Positions 49,032-60,000 of a stretch of 64,000 nucleotides of DNA are shown piece by piece. The stretch lies in NCBI GenBank assembly GCA_949126835.1, contig OX421509.1:12924420-12988419 (forward strand), written 5' to 3'. How positions within the stretch are numbered: the first letter of the stretch is position 1; the number at the start of each line of letters is the position of its first letter. Origin of the DNA: Anisus vortex (Eukaryota; Mollusca; Gastropoda; Planorbidae). The notes beneath the pieces were generated by a model, which had not been told where the DNA came from, did not search any database, and saw only the letters and a list, made by a program, of their open reading frames with translations. A program made the translations under genes and the position numbers.

Positions 49032-49115
49032 CTTGATATGCTTCATACTGATCATCTATTACAGGACAGTGGGACGATGAATTCAATAATTTATCCGGGT
49101 AAATAGGGGGCTCAT
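49032..49115 (-). CDS. Smad6/7: Inhibitory Smad, exon 2: linker with PPxY motif
   Basis: 84 nt, residues 149-176, bounded by acceptor TTTTCAG and donor GTGAGAG on the minus strand, phase 1 at both ends. It reads DEPPIYPDKLLNSSS then HCPVIDDQYEAYQ. PPIY (151-154) is a PPxY motif at the place where SMAD6/7 carry the Smurf WW-domain binding site. Phase match with exon 1 (ATA G / AT) and exon 3 (CAA G / GT) is exact, which is the main support for this small exon. Confidence 0.88.
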
Positions 49116-49149
49116 CTGAAAACAAATGCACATGTCAGGATTTTTTTTT

Positions 49150-49735
49150 TAGGGGATGTTAACCCGGGCACGTATATAGTCATCAACCTATTTCTTTACC
49201 TCAGTCCTAGACTATTGTCATCAAAATATGAAATTTGGTGCAACCCAGTTGCGTAAATATTCCTCAAGGGAGGGTGTCTATTTAAAGAACAAAATAAAGG
49301 ATTTTGACTGTTCACTATAGTCTCGGGCAGAATATTTATTCGATAGCTGAACAGTTGAATTTTTTTTCACTTTTCAAATGACCAAAATTGTGAAATTGTG
49401 AAATGGACACTGCCGAATTACCTTCCATTATTATGGACTTGAACGTTGATGAAACTTTTTCTTATGAATTAATATTACAAATGAATACTATTCATTCGTA
49501 ATATTAATTCATAAGAAAATGAATACAATTATTTTATGAATTAGATTAATTCTTATTCTAATAAGGTAGGTTATGTAAAATCCTTTATTTAGTGCTTTAA
49601 ATAGACACCTTCCTTGAGGAATATATATGTGCCTGGGACTCAGGGAATTTCGAATTTTGATGACTACGTACCCGGGACAGAGGGAAAGAAGTAGGATGAT
49701 GGAATAATACGCACCCCAGGCTTAAGACGTGAGAA
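49150..49735. mobile_element. Foldback (long inverted repeat) element in Smad intron 1
   Basis: The left arm (about 49155-49315) pairs with the reverse complement of the right arm (about 49570-49735). Matching blocks are ATATTCCTCAAGG-AGGTGTC, TATTTAAAG, ATAAAGGATTTT and GTCATCAAAAT. The middle holds a second, perfect hairpin with 20-base stems at 49459-49517 (TTCTTATGAATTAATATTAC and its complement). It lies about 40 bases upstream, in transcript order, of the exon 2 acceptor. No coding capacity. Confidence 0.8.
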
Positions 49736-50685
49736 AAGTCATCAGGAATCCAGAAACAATAAATATTTAAGATCTTAGAACTATATCATATATGCATCTT
49801 TTCAGCCTGTTGGTCAACTGAGAAAAAAAAAGACTTGGTGGCCTTCATAGTGGAAAATTTAAACACCAAGCTATTTTTTGTACCTCTGGAGTACAAGCCA
49901 CTGCTACACACTACAAGCTTTCCCTTTTCTTTAAGCATGACGGTGGTGTAGGTGGTTGACTAATAAAATAGTAGGGGGATAGAGCGCAATGACACATCTT
50001 GTTTAAACAAGTAAAAAAAATATTTAGCTGCAGCACAAGCAACCTCAGTTAATAATATCCAAAAGGCTTTAAGGGATGACTAATCCCAGCTATCTGTAAA
50101 ACTAGAGTTCTATTATATGTTTTTAAAAAATGGCTAATATCAATATATGTTCTCAGGTGAAGATAAGCAGCTATTGAGTATTTTGCTAATATTTGTTTTT
50201 ATGAAAAAAGGGAAAAAGTGTTTTAAAATGAAAATAAAACTGAAAACTAAATGAACTAATTAGCTTGATCAGATTTTGCAGGTGTAAGTAGCTGCCACTC
50301 AAGTTGAATCATTCAAGTATATTAGACATATAATTATAATACATTAACAAAGTTTGATCAAATCTAAGGGTACGCCAAAGCTTTATTTTAATTTTTGCAC
50401 TTCTATTACTACTGCATGAAAATTTTACTTACACCAGGGAGCGAACCGATAAAACCAATGGCATTGTTTATAATTTATAACTAATTTATTTAAAACAAAT
50501 TATCTTAGGCCTACTGTGAGTGTCAATTGTACGCTGGAATCGTTCTGTCAGTAAAATTACACATTTGACTTATGTAGTTAAAAGTTTTTGTGTGCAAATT
50601 CTCAACTCTGAGATCACAATCAAAATCTTGCTGTATTTAACAAAAGCTTATTGCTTTAACAAGTGCAATAAAAAAAGGCACTTAC

Positions 50686-51130
50686 CTATTTTCACCACTA
50701 AACTCCAGTGGTACGGATTGCAACATATCACAGAATCTTTGTCCTCGTTCTGAAATGTGCAGCTGGGCAGGCGCTTCATGTCCGCGTCCCCTTTGAGGTC
50801 CGGCCACCGAAACACCCTGCAGCACAGGTTGTACGGCGACACTGTCTGCTTCCCGATGCGTATGTCCGACTTTGCCACGGGGACGCATGGGGTTATCTCG
50901 CCGCCACGGGACTCCATGGCCTGGAGAAGAACCTGCAGCTGTTCCTCTTTCAATTTCTTGAAGAACGAATGGGTTGCTGTCTTCAGTTCTAGCTCCTCCT
51001 GGGTGTTCGATGTGAATGCTGATGGTGATGATGATCTCTGGGCGTCTTTTTGAGACGAACTCCTGGTTTCATCGTTTATTTTGTACTTCCACAGGCGCTT
51101 CACGAGTGAATTTCGCTTGCTGCGGAACAT
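50686..51130 (-). CDS. Smad6/7: Inhibitory Smad, exon 1: MH1 domain
   Basis: 445 nt, residues 1-148. The start is the second ATG of the open frame: it yields MFRSKRNSLVKRLWKYK, which matches the conserved N-terminus of SMAD6/7, whereas the ATG five codons upstream adds nothing conserved. A Ser-rich linker (24-42) precedes the MH1 region (about 50-148): HSFFKKLKEEQLQVLLQAME, CCRVFRWPDLKGD and CTFQNEDKDSVICCNPYHWS. The zinc ligands of MH1 are placed at C82, C124, C136 and H141, with spacing equal to the Smad3 set. As in I-Smads, the DNA-binding hairpin region diverges from R-Smads. The donor is ATAG followed by GTAAGTG. Confidence 0.93.
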
Positions 51131-54100
51131 AAAGTTAAGCACCACATGCCAAAGGGGTGCATTCGTTTAATATACAACTAGCACTTATAAAGCCAATATA
51201 CAATATATAATCTCCGGAATGATAGAATTCTTTGCAATCCACAGCTTGTTACCATTAGCAAATAATCTGCCAATCACACAGAATTGAATATAATACAATC
51301 CTAGCTTTGAATCTCCAGAAAATTGTCAAACATCAAGTTGAATTTTGGCTTTGGTTTATAATTATAATGAAATAATGAATTTAATTTGATTCAAATTGTG
51401 TATACCACAACAAAAAATGAAAACTTGCAGAGAATGCACTTCTCAGCCTCCGACACTGACCCAGCACACAGTAAAAATTATTTTTCCAACTTTACGCTAG
51501 AGTGCAATCTGAAAAGAAAGAAATGTAGAGTTTGTTAGACTACTTTTATGGTTAGATAAAAATTATGACCTACCTAAAGTGAATAGTATCACAAGCCTAC
51601 TTCTATATCATAAAATCAGTTGGGTCCATACAATGTTGTAGACATATAGGCCTCTATAAATATCGTAATATATTCAATATATTGACATTATTTTATAATT
51701 TGTGTCTGCTTTTTAAACAAAAGTATTGAATAGTTTTCTCTTTATATAAATCCTTCATAATTATAAATAATAAAAAAGCAATAGACCCATCCAATAAAAT
51801 GAGATCAAAATTTAACAAATTAAAGTCCAAGTGAACAGCATTTTCTTGAAGGGACGAGATTTGTAAAAGTCTCATACGGAAGTGACGTGGTAGAAAGACA
51901 ATAAATAAACAAAACACGACCCACAAAATCTATATTTAGCCATTTTGTTTAAAAATAAGACCGGGAAAAGATTCAAAACACGTGGAAATATATTCAAAAC
52001 ACGTGAAAATATTCATTTTTCCTTGTCGGAATTCCTTCTCTGACGTCACTTTCCTTAGTTGCCATATCAAATGGCTACAAGATTTATCAAAATAAAGGTT
52101 TATCTCAATTTTGATAAAAAGCTGTTCACTTGGTCTTTAAGCTGTTAATATTGCTTTCCTTATTAAACTAAAAGGGTTGATAGCTCCACAATGTAGAACC
52201 TGCATTATATTACAATAGTCATGGTGTATTCTCTTTTATTTATTTGTTCCTTCGATAAGCAGCTTTTTATTAATTAGTAGAAAAATGGCATAATGTCATA
52301 ATGAGTTCTTATGTCTTGAGAGAGTCTACTGTCTACCAGTGAATTATTTTCTTTTATCTAGTAATCATCTAGTCCATGTTGAATAAGAATAAAAAAGCTA
52401 CTGACCACTGTTAAAAGTCTTTTTTTCAAAAATAAAAAGGTTTTATTTTCATTAAAATGTATGAATTATGCAATAATATTAGTTATAAATGTATATATTT
52501 AAAATGTTAGGCTAAAAAGTAAAAGGTTAGATTTGAAGAAAAAAAAAAGAAAGCACCATTATTATTATTAACATTAGGTTAGGCCTTTTATTGACAATAT
52601 GTTTGGTTTGCTTTTGTGATAGAATGTTTAAAATTTATATTGATAAGGCTATAAATCATAGGAAATAAATTGAAATATAAATATTTTCCTAAGCCTACAC
52701 TCTAGGCCCTAGGCCATAATTTACTATTACTATTACTAATTACACTAATTAGGCCTTCAGTCCTACGCCTACAGTAAATTAGGCCGCCAACTAATAAAAT
52801 TACTATACAATTACTAAGTACTATGAATACTTTAGTTTTAGTTTAAAATAGTAAAATGAACTACAAACATTGACCATCCCATCATATTCATTTGGCACCA
52901 TTAAATTATTAAATTTAAAATGAATTAATTATTGTTCAGATTCACACCATTTTCATTGTGTGTTGGCGTCGCGATTAGTACTAAGTAGCCTACTACGTAA
53001 CTATTTCCTATTGCAACTTTAAAAGTTTTTATAATCAGTTACAATATTAATTTATATTAAACTAAGTCGTAAGTAATACTTTAGGCCTACCAGTAACCTC
53101 CTAGTAGCACAAATAATGACAAATTGTCACAAATGATTTAAATTTAGGCTAGACTGGACCTAGATAGCCTGCCTACATTATTATTTTAAAATAAAGTAAA
53201 TACAAATAAGCCGCCTTTTAGTATTTGATTGCATCCAAATTGTGGCACATTGTGACTGTGATTGTTGACGGTAAACAAAATAATTGGTAAAAATAATTAA
53301 TATTAATAAAGTCATAAAAATGAGGTTCCGATTATGATGGATGTAATAATTTTATCAATTATTAACTAACGTGGACACAGAGTCTATACCGCATTTATTT
53401 TGATTCGTTTCAATTTATTTTTAAAATTTAACAACGTAACATAGCAATGATTTCAATGATAAACAATGTGACAAGACACTTGGACTTGACTGACTACTGA
53501 CGACAACACACAAAGTTTAAGTAGGCTAAAGACTAAACTAACTAAAGTCAAGAAGAGTCGGTCAGTTAGGCCTACTATTGAATTTTTACGAGATACGTGT
53601 AAAACTGTAACAATTTAAGTTATAATTAACGGTATAATTATATGCATTGCAAACCTTAACACAAAATATAAAAATCCAGAAAACCAAAACACAATAACGT
53701 CGACACGTTTTAAAGAATATAGGCTAGCCGTTATAACTGTTACAACTCAGCCTGAATCTTCACAAGGACCTTTTTAATATTTTATATATGCAGTGGGGAA
53801 ACGAAACGAGATAATAGCACACTTTTTTACTTAGTCCCGCCGGAGCCCTGGGTCAGAAAAAAACTAGACCCCGCATAGGTAAACGGAACGTTAGGTTGGG
53901 ACGAATGCGAGGCAACACAAATAGAAATATACGGCACATCCCAACATTAGAAGAAAAGCCTACCGCTAGCTTATCTGAGAATCCAGAATGAATGAAGAAT
54001 TCGGGTGTGGTATGGTTCCTCGCTACTGCTACGGCAGTGCTACGCCATCACTGAAAAACACAGATGTATGATTCTTATTTACAAATCGGAACGGATCGAC

Positions 54101-57049
54101 GTACCTCCAATACGCATACACTCTCACTCATTATGTCACTCTTTCTTTCCCTCTCTTATGTCGATAAGTCGCGTATTGAACCGACATGTGGTTTCAGAAA
54201 GCAAAACACACTACAATGTTCCTTTTACTGAATGCGCAGGTAAGCAATTTTTTCCAGAAGGGGTGATAGGTTTCTGTCAACATCGGTCGAGACGTTTTAA
54301 AACGAAAAAACACTTGAAGTTAACAATCTATTTGAAACTATTTGCTATATACAAATAAAGTTTTATACCGCTTACCAAAAGCATGGGATGAACCAAGTTG
54401 AATGAATGAATGAAAGCGTAGAGTTAGTTGAACAAAAGCTTCCCTACATTTATTTTCATGGGCTCGCCTGGCCATATGATGGGGTTCACTGTAACTGCGA
54501 AGAGATTGGCGCAGAGAAGTCATGTGACGTGTCTAGACTTTTTGGCGCGGCTCAGTGTCGAAATTGATGTGGTCGTGTTAATACATTGGCCAAGCGCACC
54601 ACTTTAACGTTGTTTTTTTTAACTTTGTTTTTCATTTAATTGTCTTTCTCATATTTTAGTTTGTTTGTTTTTTAAAACTTATTACAAAATTGTTTAGTTA
54701 TACTATAAATAAAGTACGAGGATCATATTTATCCTTAATGATAAAAAGCTATAGATCTAGTTTTTATTAACCCAAAACCCTGGCACCGTTATACGAGCCC
54801 CTTTTTTGTTTCAATTGGTTTTTGTGATTGTATTTTTTAGATGAGTTACATAGTCAGACTCTTCGGCGGCAGTATCAATTTCCTTGTTTAACAAAGGCAT
54901 GTGGCTATTATTACAATTGAAGACTTAGTTATGCATTGTTATGGTCGTCAGCCTTAATTTTTTTCGTGATTCCCCTCCCCCTCTCTTTTTTTTTTTTTTG
55001 CATTCGACTATATTATGTTCCCAGCCATCATCAAATTACACATTTCGTGTCCATATTTACTAAGACTTAAGCCAGAACACAAAAAAATAAATAGTTCTTC
55101 GATAATGCATATCATCAACTACGGCGACACAGCGGCGAGAGAGACGATAATAGTGTAGAGCCCTTATAATACACAGCAGAGGCTCTCACCCCTTCTTCTC
55201 AAGTGAATAGGCTAGCCCGTGACTTTGCGTGTTTTCGACAAGCGTACCAGGAGAAAAAAAAATAGTTATAAAATCTGCGCTACGCTCGCGTTTTAGGGGT
55301 ACCGCAAGCAGTGACTGATCTTTATTTAATCGTTTTCGAAGCTTATAATTGAAGTGTTCATAAAAAAAAATTACAATTTGCATTGTAATATAAATTGATT
55401 GGGATTATCTACTTTTTACACAGTATATTTTATTGACTATTTTAAAAGACTTTGCAAGTGTTTTTTTATAAAGAATTTGCAAGTTAATCTATTCAGTCTT
55501 ATAAGGCCCGCATTTACAATAAATAATATAAAAATTATATTTATATATTGGTCTATCGTTATAGTGGGTGTTATTAGTAACTATTTTTATAGCCTGTAGG
55601 CCTATAGTTATCAATAATTCACATAATAAAATTAACATAAATTATTTATAAAACAATTTTTCATATAGGCCTAGGCCTATATATATTTATATATATAGGC
55701 TATATTTGATATATATATAATATATATACTATATAAAATATTATGTATTGATGTATATGACATTTGTATAAAGCATACTACAACAACAATTTTTAAAGCA
55801 CACTTCTCAGCTTACATGTCTACCTCATACCCCCCCCCCCCCCGGGGCCAAAAATAGGGCTTACCCATTTCCGTCTGTTTCTTTCTGTTCCCTATTTTTC
55901 TTGATTTCGTAGATGTCTAGGGCGAAGTGTTCAATAAACAACCCAACTAGTTTTTAAAATGATGGGGGAGGAACACTGTATAAGGAGGAGGGGAGGAGTG
56001 CGTGTAGACTATGCAAGAAGAGCTAAAGTTGAAAGGGGAAGGGGAAGAGGTCGGAGTAGGGGGTAGCAGTAATCTCCGCAGAGTGTACACACACAAAGAA
56101 CAGCAAACCTTTCTTCTTTCGCTAGCGAGGAGTGTGGCGCACCGACAGACGACACAATCTAGTCCGGCGTCTGATAACTGGCGCCTGAGCTCGGCGGCGG
56201 AAAACGGTGGAGTTATGTCCCCCTAATCAGATGCAAATGTCGTCTCCCGCTAGGCGTATGGAGAACCGAGGTTTGGCTACGTTCGGCAAACCAACGAATG
56301 TCATACAAAATACAATGCGTTTTTTTTTTAATATTTTTTTTTTCAAGGCAGACATAATATGACATAAACGTTAAATAATAATGTATGTAATATTTACAGA
56401 TTGGAGCGATATTTATTTATTCTCAAATATCTTTATTAATATAGCTGAATCAGATGCTATCGCGTACCCAAACGTTATAAATCTAGTTGTGTTATATGTA
56501 ACTTGTAAGCAGTAATTACAACAAAAAAAATGTATCAAGACGCAGTCATAACAAAGTTTAATATCCTAATGGAGCGCATAGAATTGATTGTGCCCTCGCT
56601 CTTTCTCTCGTTACTTGTACGTGCGAGTGTGTTTGTGTGCTCATTTTCTCTTCACAAATCGAGGCCGATTGTCGGGTTTTCTGCCAGTTTGTTTGTTGGT
56701 TTTTAAAAAAAATCAAATTTTCATGTTTTATCTACATTCACAATTCAAGGGCGTCAGCGAGGGAGGGGGGATAGGGGTAAGGGAAAACACATGGAAATGA
56801 TCTTATGAGCATTTCGTGTTTCCCTCCCCATACAGTAAAACAAACCATATTCCCACACGCCCACCCCCACCCCCTTTCCCGTTAAAAAAAAGTATGCTAA
56901 CGCCCAAGTAAGTCCCCAGCGATGCTATTATCATAATCATGGTACGTACCCCTGACGTTAACAGTGATCTAAAATGTTTACGCCTAGACTAGTATAGACC
57001 TACCAGCGCACGCACACACACACAGACGAAGAAGTATCCCTTCTTAGAC
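51131..57049. other. Smad 5' flank and gene-poor DNA
   Basis: A TTTATAAG-like sequence lies about 55-60 bases upstream of the Smad start codon (minus strand, about 51185-51191), but no start site can be fixed. The rest is AT-rich with many TAGGCCTA-type words (52580-53600, 55600-55690), a C run at 55831-55846 and an AT microsatellite near 55680-55740. Untranslated first exons of Smad could be here. An open frame at 54005-54358 (plus) has no recognisable motif. Confidence 0.4.
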
Positions 57050-57142
57050 CATGTTGGGCTTGTGAAGCAGCATTCACCAGTTTCTGTTGGGATTGTGTGG
57101 CCAGCACAAAGCCCAGTTACCAGTTGCTTTACTTTACCCAAC
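57050..57142 (-). repeat. SINE family A fragment
   Basis: GGCTTGTGAAGCAGCATTCA, CCAGTTTCTGTTGGGATTG, TGTGTGGCCAGCACAAAGCC and CTTTACTTTACCCAACTT are the reversed 3' half of the family A SINE. Confidence 0.8.
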
Positions 57143-57198
57143 TTCTTCTTAATACTCAATATTGGTCAAGGGAAGCGTTTAAACGAGAATGACTATAC

Positions 57199-57393
57199 CA
57201 TGGGGTCGGCAACCTACTACACGCGTGCCAGACTTGGCACGCAAGCGTTTTTCAATGGCACGATAAAGATCTCCAAATATGCATTACAAGTCTCTTCTAC
57301 AAGAAATTGAGTGCTAGAGAAAGATGACTTTTAAGCTGAATGAATTAGAAATCCTACTTTGGCACGCTATTATCAAAAGTTTGCCGACCCCTG
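57199..57393 (+). mobile_element. hAT-type MITE, copy 2
   Basis: It starts CATGGGGTCGGCAACC and ends TTTGCCGACCCCTG. The interior matches the copy at 11380-11552. Flanks GACTATAC (57191-57198) and GCCTATAC (57394-57401) agree at 7 of 8 positions, the 8-bp duplication length of hAT elements. Confidence 0.88.
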
Positions 57394-57743
57394 GCCTATA
57401 CCAATAGCTGTAGTGGTTAACATGTCTGTCTAACAACATTCAAGAACATTCACTACTTAAACATCGAAAAAACAAAGAAAATAACATAATATCTTAAGAC
57501 TTTTATTTTTTTAAACAAATACATTTATTAAATACTTTTCAATTAGAATTCGGTTTAAAGCAGATCAATTTATTCCTTTATATTCTATATTAAGGTCAGC
57601 AAAGCCCTGTACCGACCCCTTTTGCATCATTATTGTAGTTTACAACATAACAAACATTATATATTTTGTCTGAAATATTAGCCTTGGGTGTTTGGACTTT
57701 TAAATTTGATGAACAAGACATCGGAAGTAAGCATAAAGCAAAG

Positions 57744-58036
57744 ACTATAATGAGATGGACAGCTTGCTCTATTTTTAGAGCTTATAATATGTTATTTTTT
57801 CTTTTCGTGCGCAATCAATAAGGCTGTTTTAAATGAATTCTACGCTCCTGCTATTGCAGTAAAGGTTTCCGCTGTATACAACTTTTGATTTTAATCCTAA
57901 TTTTCCATCGAGAAAATCATAGCAAATTACTAAACCGGAAGTTTAGAGGACGCAGTGCGATCGGAAAATCCGAAACTAAGTGTTTCAGGTTGTCAAATAG
58001 CAGAAATATCAAAGCAAGCGGTCCATCTTATCATAG
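57744..58036 (-). mobile_element. MITE family A, copy 4 (most complete)
   Basis: In minus orientation. Ends are CTATAATGAGATGGACAGCT (57744 on) and AGCGGTCCATCTTATCATAG (to 58036), mutual inverted repeats. The interior holds GGTTGTCAAATAGCAGAAAT, TTCCGCTGTATACAACTTTT and GAGAAAATCATAGCAAATTA, reversed relative to the other copies. Confidence 0.9.
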
Positions 58037-58082
58037 GCTTTGATTTAAGGCGTCCAGTCCTAAGTTTATAGACATTTTGATA

Positions 58083-58447
58083 AGCTTGCCGGGAAAGGCT
58101 ATATATGTAGAGTAATTATGCGATTGCCGGGAAAGGCTATATATGTAGAGTAATTATGAGCTTGCCGGGAAAGGCTATACATGTAGAGTAATTATGAGCT
58201 TGCCGGGAAAGGCTATATATGTAGAGTAATTATGCGATTGCCGGGAAAGGCTATATATGTAGAGTAATTATGAGCTTGCCGGGAAAGGCTATATATGTAG
58301 AGTAATTATGAGCTTGCCGGGAAAGGCTATATATGTAGAGTAAATATGAGCTTGCCGGGAAAGGCTATATATGAAGAGTAATTATGAGCTTGCCGGGAAA
58401 GGCTATATATGAAGAGTAATTATGAGCTTGCCGGGAAAGGCTATATA
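58083..58447 (+). repeat. Minisatellite, 38-bp unit, about 9.6 copies
   Basis: The unit is GAGCTTGCCGGGAAAGGCTA plus TATATGTAGAGTAATTAT. Two copies carry GCGATTG at the start and two carry TGAAGAG, giving an order variant1-variant2-v1-v1-variant2 that suggests unit-block duplication. Confidence 0.97.
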
Positions 58448-58464
58448 CAATATGTCAGGTATTA

Positions 58465-58545
58465 AACCTAACGTCAACCTGGCTTCGAACACGGGGCAAC
58501 GGAAGTATGGCAGTGCGAACGCGCTACCGCTAGACCACCAATTCA
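58465..58545 (-). repeat. tRNA-like SINE head
   Basis: On the minus strand GGTGGTCTAGCGGTAGCGCG is A-box-like and CGTGTTCGAAGCCAGG is B-box-like, about 35 bases apart. It lacks a clear acceptor stem and continues into non-tRNA sequence, so a SINE or pseudo-tRNA is more likely than a tRNA gene. Confidence 0.5.
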
Positions 58546-58560
58546 AATCTGTTCACTTAC

Positions 58561-58602
58561 GGTATCTTCATCGCCTCTAAAAGCATAGGATATATCCGCC
58601 AT
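58561..58602 (-). CDS. Candidate first coding exon, 14 residues
   Basis: ATGGCGGATATATCCTATGC opens a frame MADISYAFRGDEDT that runs into a strong donor ACC/GTAAGTG. The start context AAAATGGCGG is favourable and is also a YY1-like motif. The protein is not recognised. Downstream exons (lower coordinates) were not identified. Support is limited to start context, open frame and donor quality. Confidence 0.4.
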
Positions 58603-59327
58603 TTTTGTTTACAATTGTTTTAGAGCCAACAAAGCAAATATCTACCAGTTTCAAATGCCACTGCTTGAAAGAAGATTGTGTGGCCAGCGACATACCCATC
58701 CACATAAACTGACCCTCCTACTCCCCTTCTTTTCCGCCCAAAGAAGCCAAGGCACACTGAATGCCGGCCCACCATACAGACCAAAGGGAAATAATTCAGA
58801 TTTTTTAACCAGAGATATCTGAGAACGGAAATCTAATGCCGATCATTAAACCCGCGTCTGCTGATAATAGTGGCATAAAATGATACTATAAAATTACAGT
58901 GCCGTTAAGCATTGAGTTCTAATGCCTGGATTCTGGTTTCACAAAGGCGCCAATAACTTAGGGGGGAAAGAGGGACATGATCGCTTCCTATGAAAATAAT
59001 CCGATGCATTGGTTCTAAGAGACACTTAACTTTTTAAGACATTTTGTTGTTTGTTTGTTTTTTTGTTGTTCCGAGCACAAAATGTTCACAAAAGCATAAA
59101 GTATTCTGATGTTAGACGTCCATTTCTGTTAAATGTACGCCACCATATCGATTAATTATTATCGTAGGCCTACACTCACTTTTGATGTTAAAAAAGGATT
59201 CCTTATTACTAATCTTGTAGCCATTGTATAGTTATAAGATACCAGAACTCCAGCAAAAGCTATACTTGAAACAAGCCGAAAACATTATTTTTTATTAAGT
59301 GTGTTGCCGGAAGTAAACCGGAAGTTC
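58603..59327. promoter_or_regulatory. Candidate bidirectional promoter
   Basis: It separates two divergent candidate first exons by 725 bp. Two exact CCGGAAGT ETS/GABP-type sites (59307-59314 and 59318-59325) sit immediately before the plus-strand ATG. A YY1-like CCGCCATTTT (58596-58605) overlaps the minus-strand ATG. These are hallmarks of animal housekeeping bidirectional promoters. No TATA box is needed in that class. Confidence 0.45.
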
Positions 59328-59389
59328 ATGGATGCGTTGAAGCCAAAAAGTCGGGCCTCGTTAAAACTTGTCAATTATTCCGTAGACCA
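59328..59389 (+). CDS. Candidate first coding exon, 20 residues
   Basis: The frame MDALKPKSRASLKLVNYSVD ends at a near-perfect donor CA/GTAAGT, phase 2. Two ETS sites lie directly upstream. The protein is not recognised. Its first intron would contain the LTR retrotransposon, which starts 85 bp after the exon. Further exons would lie beyond 63203 or outside the window. Confidence 0.45.
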
Positions 59390-59473
59390 GTAAGTACCAC
59401 AAAAATGACTCGCGAATTTTTTAATTTTTTTTAAATTTACTCAATAATATTTTGGGTATTGGTTATGCGTGAC

Positions 59474-59983
59474 TGTTGAGAGAAGAATGCTGATAGATAG
59501 GGAAAGTTAAAATTGAGGTCGTGAGTGGAAATATTTTGTTCAACAGCCTACCACTGTTTGTTGTTATAACCTAGATACATTCCCTGCTGGCTTAAAATTA
59601 CCTTTGTCTTTTTACACGGGGTGACACTTTTTAATTAGAGAACGTATCAGTTCGAGAGAGGGATGGTCCGGAGTGTTGAGCGGACAGGGTGTAGAGTTAA
59701 ACAGCGTATGTTAGATAGAGTATAGATTTGGCTATCGAGGTGTCCACTTGTGTTAGAGTTAGGTAGAAACTAGTCACAGATATAGATGTATAGAGAGTTG
59801 ATAGTAGTGTAGATGTTGAGCGATACAGTAAGCTATCATGTTGTAGAGTGCAGTCAGCAATGTAACTTTTATTTCAGTATATTCTATTAAATTTGATATG
59901 TTTTACACAAGTTTTGGAGTTCTATTCATTTGTGTGTGAAAGTGGCACGAAATTAGAACCTCAAGAAATATGAACTCGTAACA
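59474..59983 (+). repeat. 5' LTR, 510 bp
   Basis: TG...CA ends. Identical to 62693-63202 when compared by eye base by base. Promoter elements were not dissected. Confidence 0.95.
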
Positions 59984-60000
59984 TTTGGCGACCCCGACGT
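59984..60000 (+). other. Primer-binding site of the LTR element
   Basis: TTTGGCGACCCCGACGT follows the 5' LTR immediately. TGGCGAC(C) is the usual start of tRNA primer sites in Gypsy-like elements. The cognate tRNA was not determined. Confidence 0.7.

Larger units (their letters stand above)
15584..51130 (-). other. Smad6/7: Inhibitory Smad gene span (SMAD6/7 class)
   Basis: Three coding exons (50686-51130, 49032-49115, 15584-16938) join with phase 1 at both junctions to give 1884 nt, 627 residues plus stop. Intron 1 is 1570 bp and intron 2 is 32,093 bp. The order is MH1, PPxY linker, MH2, as in vertebrate SMAD6 and SMAD7. In the known family the protein blocks TGF-beta/BMP signalling by binding type I receptors or Smad4 and by recruiting Smurf ubiquitin ligases through PPxY. 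SMAD6 and SMAD7 cannot be told apart here, and invertebrates often have one common homologue. No 5' untranslated exon was identified. Confidence 0.9.

Noticed and set aside
54005..54358. 117-residue open frame as a gene
   Set aside because: No recognisable motif, no splice signals and no promoter evidence.
58465..58545. Functional tRNA gene
   Set aside because: A- and B-box-like words are present, but no consistent acceptor stem or anticodon arm could be drawn. A SINE head is more likely.
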